A stretch of DNA of 64,000 nucleotides, taken from the NCBI RefSeq assembly GCF_018263925.1, contig NZ_JAEVHF010000014.1, positions 1 to 64,000 of the forward strand. Reading direction: 5' to 3'. A program made the position numbers and the translations under genes. Positions within the stretch are counted from its first letter, which is position 1. Each line of letters begins with the position of its first letter. Below are positions 25,210 to 34,569 of the stretch, piece by piece. Source of the stretch: Kistimonas asteriae (GTDB lineage: Bacteria; Pseudomonadota; Gammaproteobacteria; Pseudomonadales; Endozoicomonadaceae). The notes beneath the pieces were generated by a model, which saw nothing but the letters and a program-made list of their open reading frames with translations, made no database searches and was not told the DNA's origin.

Positions 25210-25980
25210 TTAGCCCCGGGATAATTTGTCCTTGATGGACAAAAAGGCCGCGCGACCGCCTTTCGGGTCGATCCCCTGTTCTTTCATCAGTGCCTGCTGC
25301 TGTTTCCGGGCAGCCTCTTCGGCGCAGTCGGTACTCGACCGGGTCTGGGTATTTTCCAGTGCACGGGTAATGTCTGCTTCCAGGTCTTCGCCATCCAGCA
25401 CCCGGTTGCAGAGAATCTCGTAGTTCCGCTCAAAGACAGGTAAAGCGGTTTGCTGGGGTTCGCCACGAATCATAAACCACCCGGTCTCCCGAGCAGCGAG
25501 ATATACTGCCAGATGTGACCAACCATAATCCCGGCTCTGGGATGACGCATTGCAGGCTTCGTAATACGCCTGCAGTGGCTCCTTCAACCCATATTCATCA
25601 AACCGCAGCTTGCACAGCTCCCGGATATCCGCGAGATCCGGGAAGAAACGGGTGTTATCAATGGCTTTCTTGGCGGCCCGCAGGATCCGGCGGGGACTGA
25701 ACTCCTTGAGCGATTGCAACCAGACACTCTTGGCCCGCGCCTGGTCTTCCGCCGAGGGAAACGCACGCCGGAATTTCAGCGGAAACGCATCTTCCAGCAG
25801 GGTGAACAGGGTATTGATGGCGTACTCGTGCTCGCGACCGGGACGGACTGAGGACTCAGTCTTCGTCGAGGTCGATTCGGTACGCGTCTGACCAGCTCGT
25901 GTCAGTGAGCTTTTCAGCTGTTGATCGATGACTTTCCCGGCCTCCTTCACTCTGCTGACGCCTCCACTGATAAATGACAT
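25210..25980 (-). CDS. Phage lambda P-like replication protein (putative helicase-loader partner)
   Basis: About 256 residues if the ATG at 25980 is the start. The core INTLFTLLEDAFPLKFRRAF, then ILRAAKKAIDNTRFFPDLAD and IRELCKLRF, is the replication-protein-P pattern, as in phage DnaB-helicase loaders. In bacterial chromosomes such proteins are thought to act with a DnaT-like partner in replication restart. The gene overlaps the upstream dnaT-like gene by 125 bases in another frame, so the true start may lie further in, perhaps at a non-ATG codon after 25856. Its C-terminus is Gln/Lys-rich. Confidence 0.7.
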   Translation of the reverse strand: MSFISGGVSRVKEAGKVIDQQLKSSLTRAGQTRTESTSTKTESSVRPGREHEYAINTLFTLLEDAFPLKFRRAFPSAEDQARAKSVWLQSLKEFSPRRILRAAKKAIDNTRFFPDLADIRELCKLRFDEYGLKEPLQAYYEACNASSQSRDYGWSHLAVYLAARETGWFMIRGEPQQTALPVFERNYEILCNRVLDGEDLEADITRALENTQTRSSTDCAEEAARKQQQALMKEQGIDPKGGRAAFLSIKDKLSRG

Positions 25981-26290
25981 GATTCTTGAAACGGTTCTGC
26001 CAGGCCTTGCGGCCTTCCCCCGTCTCCAGCCAGTACAGCTTGAAATCCGGCAACTGGGCGAGGGTGAACTCCGGCGGAATGCCGTGGTGTAACTGCAAAA
26101 ACTGAATATACCTTGAGTCCGGCTCAAAGTCTTCCGGCAAGGGTTGCACGCGTGCACCCTCTCTCACTTCGCGGTTCTCGGCAAACACCGGATGCGTCGG
26201 CGAGTCATCACCGCCTTCATCCATGATCTGGAACAGCGGCTTGTCCTGCTCGTAGGCCCTGCGACCCGGCGCCTTATAGCCTTTTGACAT
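25856..26290 (-). CDS. DnaT-like ssDNA-binding domain protein
   Basis: A 144-residue protein with a disordered, charged N-terminus and a C-terminal DnaT-like DNA-binding domain: YIQFLQLHHGIPPEF, then FKLYWLETGEGRKAWQNRF and KNHVIYQWRR (about residues 62-112). DnaT helps PriA/PriB load the replicative helicase at restarted forks. Adjacent to it is a P-like helicase-loading gene, which supports a primosome role. Acidic end YRIDLDED. Confidence 0.75.
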   Translation of the reverse strand: MSKGYKAPGRRAYEQDKPLFQIMDEGGDDSPTHPVFAENREVREGARVQPLPEDFEPDSRYIQFLQLHHGIPPEFTLAQLPDFKLYWLETGEGRKAWQNRFKNHVIYQWRRQQSEGGRESHRSTAEKLTDTSWSDAYRIDLDED

Positions 26291-26605
26291 CAGTAAACCA
26301 TAACCCCTGACAGCACTCCGGCCGTCTTGACTGTTACTTTAACTATAAACGTTCATTCTACTTCGGTGGGTTAGACCGGCGCCATAGTATTTTCCCGACA
26401 CTGTCGATACCTGCCACAGCCCCGGTGAAACGGCTGTCGCTACTGCGCGTTACAATTACATCCCTGGGACAGACGGCTAAAAATCGTCCATTCTGTAGGA
26501 AACTTCTCCCTGGCCTGCCGGTCTAATGTCCTATCAGTGACACATTGGCCATCATCCGAAGTGGCCAACGCAGACAATTATCATCAGACCGATAGGACAT
26601 GGAGA

Positions 26606-27130
26606 ATGACAACAGAACGATACATATTTCACTCCCTGCTCTCAGTCATGCTGCTAGCACTGATAATGCCGGCACTCGTCTATGCCCTTCCTCCCTCGAA
26701 GGTCACATCCGCAGATAATGTCATGATAAAACTGGAGCATGACGGCTCGAATTACTATCGGTTCACGACCGGGGAATACAACTACCGTTTTCTTTGGGAT
26801 GGCGGCCCAACCCAGCTGAAGATCCATGGCATTCTGGGGTATGACACCGAGGGTAACGTCATCGATTATGCGCCTGCGCAGGCATCCACAGAGGGTGTTC
26901 CTTCACCAGACGCTCAATTCTCCTTCAAGGGTGTCGGAAAGGCCCGCCATGCCAGCACGGATCTTTTTCAAATACCCGCCGCCTTTTACCTCAACAGGGA
27001 GATCCAACATATTGCCGTGGATTTTTCAGTGGTCGACGGCCGGATGAGTATTGGTCCCTGGCTTCCCATGACCGGCAACTGGGGTGATTCATCAGCAGTG
27101 CGTGAACATTTGAAACTCCTGCTATGGTAA
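26606..27130 (+). CDS. Exported protein, copy 1 of a tandem paralogue pair
   Basis: A 174-residue protein with a signal peptide (MTTERYIFHSLLSVMLLALI and cleavage near VYA). ATG 26606 has TGGAGA upstream. The mature part shares with the next gene the run YNYRFLWDGGPTQLKIHG (there YGYYGLWDYGPVEMIVHS), the segment DTEGNV and the end VDFSVVDGRMSIGP followed by LPMTGNWG. I know no named family. The pair probably arose by local duplication; secretion to the periplasm or outside is expected. Confidence 0.65.
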   Translation: MTTERYIFHSLLSVMLLALIMPALVYALPPSKVTSADNVMIKLEHDGSNYYRFTTGEYNYRFLWDGGPTQLKIHGILGYDTEGNVIDYAPAQASTEGVPSPDAQFSFKGVGKARHASTDLFQIPAAFYLNREIQHIAVDFSVVDGRMSIGPWLPMTGNWGDSSAVREHLKLLLW

Positions 27131-27343
27131 GCAACATTAACATTCCATGCCTACAGTCAAGCTCGCACGCTTCAAGTGATCAGTCATAGCATTTTAACCC
27201 TACCTTCTTTAGAACTATCTAGCGGTAACGATTGTCAAAAAATATTCAGGAACAACGCCTGATAACACTTAACCACATGCTGTGCAGAAGAAACGTTCTG
27301 TTACAGCTTTTGATTCAATAAACAACAAAGGGGGATCAGTACA

Positions 27344-28072
27344 ATGAATTCTTTCAAACAATGGATTAAACAATCCCTGTTAATTTGCACTCTAATCTCT
27401 ACCGGTGCGAATGGCTCCCCCCCGAAGATTCAAAACTCAGCAACTGATGTGAAAATCAGCGTTGATAGCTCTGGAAACCGCTACTACTTTGCCGCGGGTA
27501 AATATGGTTACTACGGTTTATGGGACTACGGCCCTGTGGAGATGATTGTCCATTCCCTTCACGCCTATGATACCGAAGGTAACCGGGTTTTATCATCACC
27601 TCCGATAATAAGGGAAGGCGGATTTATTGGTTACATTCATCCTATGGCTGATGCAGAACTGAGATTTGAGGGTCAAGGCACAGCCCGCTACGCAACAACC
27701 ACAAAAAGCATTTGGATTCCCAAAGAATTTTATGAAAATGAAAACATTGCGCATGTATCGGCAGAGTTCTCGGTTGTCGATGGCAGGATGAGCCTTGGCC
27801 CCTTGTGGCCAATGCTGACGGACTGGGGAAACGAATCATCAGTCCAGCCGTATGTAGAGCTCTTACTGTGGAGCAGAACCAAGGTTAAACGAGAGTTACA
27901 GATTATCACTACCCTGCATAATGATCCGGTATGGAATAGCCATGAGGCTCAATCCAGCTGCGCGCTGCGATGTTACAAGGAAGGAGCACTATGGACTGGC
28001 CGTTGGTGGACTACAGAGGTGGATCAACAATCAGCGTGTGAGTGCCAAAAGTACCTATTGGCTCCAGAATGA
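27344..28072 (+). CDS. Exported protein, copy 2 with Cys-rich C-terminal extension
   Basis: A 242-residue relative of the preceding gene, with signal peptide ending near STGANG. It shares the central block (YYFAAGKYGYYGLWDYGPVE, DTEGNRVLSSPP) and SVVDGRMSLGPLWPML, then adds about 60 residues with four Cys (SSCALRCYKEG, WWTTEVDQQSACECQK), likely two disulfides. GGGG upstream of the ATG is a strong ribosome site. Role unknown; Cys pairs suggest stability outside the cytoplasm. Confidence 0.65.
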   Translation: MNSFKQWIKQSLLICTLISTGANGSPPKIQNSATDVKISVDSSGNRYYFAAGKYGYYGLWDYGPVEMIVHSLHAYDTEGNRVLSSPPIIREGGFIGYIHPMADAELRFEGQGTARYATTTKSIWIPKEFYENENIAHVSAEFSVVDGRMSLGPLWPMLTDWGNESSVQPYVELLLWSRTKVKRELQIITTLHNDPVWNSHEAQSSCALRCYKEGALWTGRWWTTEVDQQSACECQKYLLAPE

Positions 28073-28398
28073 ACCTAGGCCAACACCTCAGGATCGATGA
28101 GGACAACCATGCATATTAGCCGGTTATATCAGGAGATTGAAAGTGACCGACTGATATGTTTGGCAGAGATACCACCAAATCTGTCGCATAAAGCTCGAAG
28201 TCATACTTCACGTTTTGATAATAACCGTTACAGCAATAATGCAATCGACGTCCTCCATAAACATTTAAAGTGCTTTTTGATATCACACGGAAACGGGTCT
28301 TACGGCTAACAACAGTTTCCGTGTCTGCTGACAGCGGCATATAATGGCGGCTTTGCGCCTTATGCGCCCCCTGTAGACCGGAGCAAGTCTGATTCCCC
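28073..28398 (+). other. Promoter/leader region of metG
   Basis: No gene is supported. A 10-bp inverted repeat (ACACGGAAAC at 28285-28294 and GTTTCCGTGT at 28315-28324) lies about 75 bases before metG and could form a hairpin in its leader or be a binding site. A short frame at 28097-28309 is not convincing. Confidence 0.5.
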
Positions 28399-30471
28399 AT
28401 GTCTGATCAATGCAAAAAACGCAAAATCCTCGTCACCAGTGCCCTCCCGTATGCTAACGGTCCACTGCACATGGGTCATCTGGTGGAATACATTCAGACC
28501 GATATCTGGGCCCGGTTCCAGAAGCAGCGTGGCCATACCTGCACCTACGTCTGCGCCGATGACGCCCACGGCACCGCGATCAGCCTGCATGCCGAAAAGC
28601 AGGGCATGACACCGGAAGAGTCCGTTGCACTGATCAACAAGGAACGTATCCGGGATTTTGGCGAGTTCCACATTGCATTCGACAACTACTACAGCACCCA
28701 TTCCGAGGAGAACCGGGTACTGTCCGAGTCCATCTACAAGGCACTGCGTGACAAGGGCCATATCGCCACCCGCAACATCGTCCAGGCCTATGACCCGGAA
28801 AAAAAGATGTTCCTGGCGGATCGCTACATCAAGGGCGAGTGCCCCAAGTGCGGCACACCGGACCAGTACGGCGACAACTGCGAGAAATGCGGTGCCACCT
28901 ACACACCGGCCGAACTGAAAAACGCTTTTTCCACGATTTCCGGCGCCAAGCCGATCGACAAGGAATCCGAGCACTTTTTCTTCAAGCTGACTGACTTCCA
29001 GGGTTTCCTGAAAGACTGGACCCGCAGCGGCACCATCCAGCCCGAGATCGCCAACAAGCTGGCCGAGTGGCTGGACGCCGGCCTGCAGGACTGGGACATC
29101 TCCCGTGACGCCCCCTACTTCGGTTTTGAGATTCCTGACGCACCCGGTAAATACTTCTACGTCTGGCTGGATGCTCCCATCGGCTACATGGCCAGCTTCC
29201 AGAACCTGTGCAACCGCCGTGACGATCTCAATTTCGACGAATACTGGAAAGCCGACAGCGATTGTGAAGTGCACCACTTCATCGGCAAGGATATCGTTAA
29301 CTTCCACTGCCTGTTCTGGCCCGCCATGCTGTCCGGCGCCAACTACCGCACCCCGACCAAGGTCAGCGTGCACGGCTACCTGACCGTCAATGGCGAGAAG
29401 ATGTCCAAATCCCGCGGCACCTTCATCACAGCGCGGACATATCTGGACCACCTGAACCCGGAATACCTGCGTTACTACTACGCTGCCAAGCTCTCCAGCC
29501 GGATTGATGACCTGGACCTGAATCTGGAAGACTTTATCCAGCGGGTAAACAGTGACCTGGTCGGCAAGGTGGTCAACATTGCCAGCCGTAACGCCGGCTT
29601 CATCCACAAGCGGTTTGACGGCATGCTGTCCGCCAACGACGCCGCCCCGGCATTGACCAAAGCATTCATGGCTGCCAGCGAAACCATCGCCGAGCACTAT
29701 GAAAACCGGGAATTCGGCAAGGCCATGCGGGAAGTTATGGCGCTGGCTGACCAAGCCAATGCCTGGATAGATGAGGTCAAACCCTGGGTGATCGCCAAGG
29801 AAGAAGGCAAGGATCAGGAACTGCACGACATTTGCACCGCCGGCATCAACCTGTTCCGCCTGCTGCTGATCTACCTCAAGCCTGTGCTCCCGGCAATGAC
29901 TGAAAATGCTGAAGCCTTCCTGCAGTGCGGTGAACTGAGCTGGGATGATAGCCAGACCCTACTACTGAACCATAAGATCAACAAATTCAAGCCGTTGATG
30001 ACCCGCGTGGAAAGCGACCGGGTCAACGGGATGATTGACGCCAGTAAGGAGGCTTTAAAAATGGCCGACGCCAAGACCGATATGCCAGCAGAGGACACTG
30101 TTGAAGACACCACCGGCAAATGGCTGAAAGAAGAACCCATCGCCGAGCAGATCGAATTCGGTGATTTTGCCAAGGTGGATCTGCGCATTGCCAAAATCGT
30201 CAATGCGGAACACGTGGAAGGTGCTGACAAGCTGATCCAGCTCACTCTGGATATCGGTGGTGAAACCCGCAATGTCTTTGCCGGCATCAAGGCGGCCTAC
30301 AGCCCCGAAGCCCTGGTTGGCAAACACACCGTCATGGTAGCCAACCTGAAGCCACGCAAAATGAAGTTTGGCATGAGCGAAGGGATGGTGCTGGCTGCCG
30401 GCCCCGGTGGCGCTGACCTGTGGATTCTGGAACCCCATGATGGTGCTGAGCCTGGAATGCGGGTGATGTAG
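28399..30471 (+). CDS. metG: Methionyl-tRNA synthetase
   Basis: A 690-residue class I synthetase charging tRNA-Met. The signature HIGH-like motif is [11 protein letters not shown]; the zinc knuckle is [19 protein letters not shown] near residues 145-163; KMSKS is [10 protein letters not shown] near residue 333. The C-terminal tRNA-binding domain ([17 protein letters not shown] onward) makes the dimeric long form, usual for gammaproteobacteria. It is divergent from the dnaT-mrp-dcd group, as in Pseudomonas. Confidence 0.97.
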   Translation: MSDQCKKRKILVTSALPYANGPLHMGHLVEYIQTDIWARFQKQRGHTCTYVCADDAHGTAISLHAEKQGMTPEESVALINKERIRDFGEFHIAFDNYYSTHSEENRVLSESIYKALRDKGHIATRNIVQAYDPEKKMFLADRYIKGECPKCGTPDQYGDNCEKCGATYTPAELKNAFSTISGAKPIDKESEHFFFKLTDFQGFLKDWTRSGTIQPEIANKLAEWLDAGLQDWDISRDAPYFGFEIPDAPGKYFYVWLDAPIGYMASFQNLCNRRDDLNFDEYWKADSDCEVHHFIGKDIVNFHCLFWPAMLSGANYRTPTKVSVHGYLTVNGEKMSKSRGTFITARTYLDHLNPEYLRYYYAAKLSSRIDDLDLNLEDFIQRVNSDLVGKVVNIASRNAGFIHKRFDGMLSANDAAPALTKAFMAASETIAEHYENREFGKAMREVMALADQANAWIDEVKPWVIAKEEGKDQELHDICTAGINLFRLLLIYLKPVLPAMTENAEAFLQCGELSWDDSQTLLLNHKINKFKPLMTRVESDRVNGMIDASKEALKMADAKTDMPAEDTVEDTTGKWLKEEPIAEQIEFGDFAKVDLRIAKIVNAEHVEGADKLIQLTLDIGGETRNVFAGIKAAYSPEALVGKHTVMVANLKPRKMKFGMSEGMVLAAGPGGADLWILEPHDGAEPGMRVM

Positions 30472-30495
30472 TAAGCCCACTTACAAATAAAAGAC

Positions 30496-30528
30496 AAGAG
30501 GCTAATCGAACCATTGATTACGCCTCTT
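30496..30528 (+). terminator. Terminator-like hairpin after metG
   Basis: AAGAGGCTAATC pairs with GATTACGCCTCTT (7+5 base pairs with one bulged C) around an 8-base loop, 25 bases after the metG stop. The following ATCTCAATTCCTATCATTC is only moderately T-rich. Confidence 0.55.
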
Positions 30529-30587
30529 ATCTCAATTCCTATCATTCTTTATGTACGATATATCGAAAGTATCAGGCATCTTACAAT

Positions 30588-32858
30588 TTATTTGCTCTCA
30601 TCAATTTGCAGTTTTTCGCTACCAGAACTACTTACTGAAGAAACATCAGGCTCATAGATTGTTTCACACGCCCGGGCCAATATATCCAAGTTTCCAACTG
30701 AAGAGTCAGAATGCTCAGCCCTACCCCTCATGCCTGCCCGAGAAAGGTGTTGAGGCGCTTGATGGGATAAAGCCGCGCCAGACTGTTCCTTGAGGAACGA
30801 ATCAGAATCAGCTTGCAGTGTAGCTAGAATCGATGAGGATTGTCCCTCCCCAGATTCGCCCAAAAGACCTTTCAATAATCGATCTTTCTCAGTATACGTT
30901 GCTGGCTCCGTACGCTTTTCCAGGATACCTCTCAGCATTGGGCTCTCTTCAGAACCCCCTGCTACTGAAAAACTTGCCTGGCCATGCTGTCCAGAGGAAC
31001 GACTCTCTTTCTCACTGGCTACAGTATCATCAACATATTTTTCTTCTGCAGATGGACGACGTATTACTATAGCCGGAACCGACAGCCGCTCTTTTTCTCC
31101 CTCCGGCATTAAAGATTCAAGGCTTTGTTTTTTTGCACTCTTTTTACCCTTTCCTTTTTTAGACTTGCCCTTACCCTTTTTCGCTGTTGCTGATTTATCT
31201 TCAACAGTGCTTAATTCAGCCTGTATCAGTCCGCGCTTCTCTTCCTCTAAAGAAAGCACGGAAAACGGTTGACTAAGACCGAGGCTGGGCAAGTTTTGGG
31301 ATGGCTGTATGAGTGGTAATTCAGATTCTCTTGACACATTTTGAATGTGCAATGACATTGAAGTATTACTCGCCTCAGATTCCAACCTCTTTTTTTCCTC
31401 TTCCAATTCCATGCGCCTTCTCCGTTTCTTTCCGAGGGTACTTTCAGCTCCCGGATAAGACAATGACCTCTGAAATTCTTGTTGCGCAGGCACTTTTAAA
31501 GCCGTGCTACTTTCATCTCTAGCAGTATAAATACCGACATCCAGGCTTCTCAGAGTCGTTGGAGCGGTATCAGCTTCACCTTCAAAGCACGGGGCACCTT
31601 CCCACCGGCTCAATCCGAGTTGAGAGCTTCTCTCAATCCACGATGTCGAGCCAGACGAGGGGTCTCCCGCTTCTTGATCACTGGTTGTGGCTACAGGTAT
31701 TCCAGAAATATTACCTGATTGGCTAACCTGTGATGCTTGCTTTTTCAGCACCCGCTCAAAAAAAACATTTTCGGCGTCTTTTTTGGGAATATTATAAAGT
31801 CTCTGAAGTGATTCAAACATGAGGTTTCTTATGCCATCAAGAGTATCACATGTCTCGTTTATCACCTTTCCACGCGATGCAGCCGTAAGCGAAGCAGTGC
31901 CAACTATCGATAGGTCGGTTTCTACAGGCTTTGTCACTGATACGCCTGTGTCTAAAGTTGCTATCTTGGCCTTTTTTATCTCTGGCTCTGGAGGTGAAAA
32001 CACCGCGCCCTGACTTTCACTGCTCGCTACGAGGGGCTGACTCGCTGATGATGTCACAGTAGCAGAAGCCACTGCGGTGTTTCTGCCATGAGACTGCCCT
32101 ACAAAAGCTGACTGATGAGGAAATCTATAGTGAGCACTTGTCGATTGAAGCATTGCCGCACTGACAGTAGTCAAGCCCCCGAACGGATTTCCATAACCTT
32201 GATATGGCTGCAAGCTACCTGATAATCCAGAAGGCATAGCTGCCTGCTTTGCTGGATATGGATCGCTTTTTGGTAAGCGACCTTTTTGAGCGTAAGGCTT
32301 TTGCCTACCGCGTGAAGCCTGAACCCTTGACGGCTCTGAACGCTGACGGGGTTGATGCGAATGCATAGCCGCCGGTTCATAAGCCCCAGTCCCACCACTT
32401 GACCGCACATAAGACGGATCGCTGTAATGTGCTGACATAGACTGCGGCGTAGCTAAAGCCTGATCACTGGATTGCCAAAAGCGATGAAGAGGCTCTGATT
32501 GCCCTGCATGGGTTTGCTGCATAGACGGAAGAGTCGGTCCTGCCCTTCCTGAACTATGGACTGGCATCTCCTGGGAAATACCAGGAGGAATAGGCATGGA
32601 ACTGACTGACGCAGCTTGTCTATGCATCATAGGCATCCGCGGCGCCATTGATCCCTGAGCCGCCCAAAGTGGAGGATAATATGGAGACTGATCTGAATAG
32701 GGATGTACAGAATAGCGATAAGGGCCCATTTGCGGATGTATATTACTGCCAGAAGAAAGCTGACCTCCCCTTCCCCGCGAGCTTGCTGTCATTAGATGAT
32801 GCGGACGGACTTGCCTTTGATCTCCACTATAGCCACCCCGATTCTCTGGAAAACTCAT
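30588..32858 (-). CDS. Large low-complexity protein, 756 residues, effector candidate
   Basis: No signal peptide, membrane helix or known domain. The first 250 residues are rich in Gln, Ser, Pro, Tyr and Met (PYSDQSPYYPPLWAAQ); further on are a predicted coiled coil around KKRRRRMELEEEKKRLE and a Lys-rich block KKGKGKSKKGKGKKSAKKQ near residue 560. Mostly disordered. Such composition is like eukaryotic scaffold or nucleic-acid-binding proteins and like bacterial effectors. The gene is AT-rich, stands alone between metG and an azoR remnant, and has an operator-like palindrome in its promoter region. Function is not assignable. Confidence 0.65.
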   Translation of the reverse strand: MSFPENRGGYSGDQRQVRPHHLMTASSRGRGGQLSSGSNIHPQMGPYRYSVHPYSDQSPYYPPLWAAQGSMAPRMPMMHRQAASVSSMPIPPGISQEMPVHSSGRAGPTLPSMQQTHAGQSEPLHRFWQSSDQALATPQSMSAHYSDPSYVRSSGGTGAYEPAAMHSHQPRQRSEPSRVQASRGRQKPYAQKGRLPKSDPYPAKQAAMPSGLSGSLQPYQGYGNPFGGLTTVSAAMLQSTSAHYRFPHQSAFVGQSHGRNTAVASATVTSSASQPLVASSESQGAVFSPPEPEIKKAKIATLDTGVSVTKPVETDLSIVGTASLTAASRGKVINETCDTLDGIRNLMFESLQRLYNIPKKDAENVFFERVLKKQASQVSQSGNISGIPVATTSDQEAGDPSSGSTSWIERSSQLGLSRWEGAPCFEGEADTAPTTLRSLDVGIYTARDESSTALKVPAQQEFQRSLSYPGAESTLGKKRRRRMELEEEKKRLESEASNTSMSLHIQNVSRESELPLIQPSQNLPSLGLSQPFSVLSLEEEKRGLIQAELSTVEDKSATAKKGKGKSKKGKGKKSAKKQSLESLMPEGEKERLSVPAIVIRRPSAEEKYVDDTVASEKESRSSGQHGQASFSVAGGSEESPMLRGILEKRTEPATYTEKDRLLKGLLGESGEGQSSSILATLQADSDSFLKEQSGAALSHQAPQHLSRAGMRGRAEHSDSSVGNLDILARACETIYEPDVSSVSSSGSEKLQIDESK

Positions 32859-33274
32859 ACCACTAACTACTCCCGTTTATTTAATTGCACAAATCAATAC
32901 ACTCTGACTATCAAATCCAAATGTAAAAACTGACATAATTTATTACAGGTCAATCCACTTGACCTGAAAAATGACACAATTAATCACCTTGATATGACTT
33001 CCGCCGGTCAAATTAAGTTCACAACGATTTAATAAATTATTCCTGTTGCGCCATACACGAACACTATTGTTAGCAATATTTATTGCAGTGCGAATAAAAA
33101 GTGAATTCTCGCTAATGATAGTGAGTGGATAATAACAACAGTTTAATTATCCAATAAAAAACAGACAGGGGAAGTCTGCGCCAATAACGCTGTTTACAAC
33201 CTGATGGAGTAGAGGGTATAGAATGATAGCGCTTTACTGCATAGGGACAATTTAACTTTTCGAATTCGGCAAAA
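32859..33274 (-). promoter_or_regulatory. AT-rich upstream region with operator-like palindrome
   Basis: The 416 bases upstream of the 756-residue protein gene hold no ORF of note. CAGGTCAA-TCCAC-TTGACCTG at 32946-32966 is a perfect 8-bp inverted repeat about 90 bases from the start codon and could be a regulator site. A related GGTCAA occurs again near 33005. Confidence 0.45.
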
Positions 33275-33612
33275 CGCTATCCTCAGTATGGCCTCCCATA
33301 CTTAAGCCTTCTGCATAGATTAATTATCCTTCCGTCAGCCCCAGAAAACCGAGACACATACACACATTTTGTCTGGTTATTTTTCTGTGCGCCCTGGAAC
33401 ATACCGCCACGGGCAGCCACAATCCTGATTTTCGTGGCACCGTCCAGCAACCCAATCGCCCGACTTCAGTGCACTTATTAAGGTGACACCGGCACGGGCG
33501 ACAGGGTCAAACAAGGCTTTCAGGATCGAAGCGCACTGAAGTCATACCTTGGCATTCCAATAGCCAGGGAGCCAGCCTGACGAACTACTTCAATCAGCAG
33601 ATCTGAAGTAAG
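33275..33612 (-). pseudogene. Decayed second copy of azoR
   Basis: The minus strand is similar along about 330 bases to the last two thirds of azoR at 34570: matching blocks include CAGCCCCAGAAAACCGAG and TAAGCCTTCTGCATA and GCTTTCAGGATCG against their azoR counterparts. Reading it shows a frame change near 33445, stops, and loss of the first 70 or so codons. The block VAARGGMFQGAQ mirrors VAARGGLYQGTP of the intact protein. It was probably made by a local duplication. Confidence 0.8.
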
Positions 33613-33650
33613 AGAGAACTGCCTCCTGTTTCAGCGTACCCTGTTCAGAC

Positions 33651-33986
33651 TCAGGCGCCGCAGCACTTCTTATACTTCTTCCCGCTGTCGCATAGGCACG
33701 GATCGTTACGCGAGGGAAGCTTCTCGTTGACCTGAGTTGTTGCCGTGTTAATCAAGGCGTCCAGCTGGCAGGTATCTTCTGGCTCTTCTTCAGAGACAAC
33801 GATATCAACCACGATATTGTGCGCTTTGGCGAGCGCCAGCAGCTCTTCCTCACGCGCTTCGGTCTGGACCAAGACTTTGGCCGGACTGGTCTCTGTGCCT
33901 ACGCGAACCACTTTTTTGGAGGTGTAACCCGTGCCGCGGTTGTCCTGCATATTGACGCGACTACCTTTGTAAAAAAACTTTGACAT
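33651..33986 (-). CDS. SEC-C motif protein (PBPRA1643-type)
   Basis: A 111-residue protein starting MSKFFYKGSRVNMQDNRG and ending with the zinc-binding SEC-C motif RNDPCLCDSGKKYKKCCGA (Cys-x-Cys-x8-Cys-Cys). Such tails in SecA bind zinc and SecB or ribosomes. The central beta-rich part with VRVGTETSPAKVLVQTE is shared by a family of short gammaproteobacterial proteins of unknown role. ATG 33986 is preferred over the upstream 34007. Confidence 0.85.
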   Translation of the reverse strand: MSKFFYKGSRVNMQDNRGTGYTSKKVVRVGTETSPAKVLVQTEAREEELLALAKAHNIVVDIVVSEEEPEDTCQLDALINTATTQVNEKLPSRNDPCLCDSGKKYKKCCGA

Positions 33987-34167
33987 GATGTTCAGGGTGC
34001 TTTGCAAGTGAATTCTGGTGCATTATACAGGATTTCACGGAAAGCATCCGTGATAATAATGGCGGATGAATAAGGGTATCTACACTTTTGAAGTGCCGTC
34101 TCAAAGATCCTGTTCGGTAGCGTTTTTATTTTTCTGTTTGAAGTTAGCATTTACATATATTCAAGTA

Positions 34168-34440
34168 TTAACTTTTAGTGAATCCGAGAACACTTGAATA
34201 ACAGGATATATGAATAAGTGATTTATACTGAGGCCGTTCTACTCGTTCTACTCGTTTTACAGTGCTACCTTCTATCGCCGCCGGAAGGCCACTCATGATC
34301 GTTGTTTTATGTCTTGGCTCTAAATGCCACTCGTTATGAAACTCATCAATAACGCCCTCGCCAACCCCATCACGCTTGGTAAAAGCTGTCCACTTTACTG
34401 GGTCATATGCCTCTACCGTGCTCATGAATTGATCTAACAC
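34168..34440 (-). CDS. Hypothetical protein, 90 residues
   Basis: A soluble protein with VEAYDPVKWTAFTKRDGVGE and VKRVERVERPQYKS. No family recognised; the frame may start at ATG 34425. It lies between the SEC-C gene and the azoR terminator, inside the interval between the two azoR copies. Support is weak apart from protein-like composition. Confidence 0.4.
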   Translation of the reverse strand: MLDQFMSTVEAYDPVKWTAFTKRDGVGEGVIDEFHNEWHLEPRHKTTIMSGLPAAIEGSTVKRVERVERPQYKSLIHISCYSSVLGFTKS

Positions 34441-34478
34441 TGAATGATGATCAGTAACGAATACTCATGAAGGTTACA

Positions 34479-34510
34479 ATAAAAAAACGCAGACCGGGGC
34501 AATCTGCGTT
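34479..34510 (-). terminator. Rho-independent terminator of azoR
   Basis: Read on the minus strand, AACGCAGA pairs with TCTGCGTT around a 9-base loop and is followed by TTTTTTTATTG, a standard intrinsic terminator 60 bases past the azoR stop. Confidence 0.85.
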
Positions 34511-34569
34511 AAAAGTGATCAACAGCATTGCTGTCAACACATTGGAGTAGGCAATGACGGGTTATCGAT

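Noticed and set aside
28097-28309. A 70-codon plus-strand frame before metG
   Set aside because: Weak start region, overlaps the metG leader palindrome, and its composition is not convincing.
28360-29826. A 488-codon open frame on the minus strand opposite metG
   Set aside because: It is the mirror of the GC-rich, strongly conserved metG frame; its translation is Val/Gly-rich with no domain, the usual antisense shadow.
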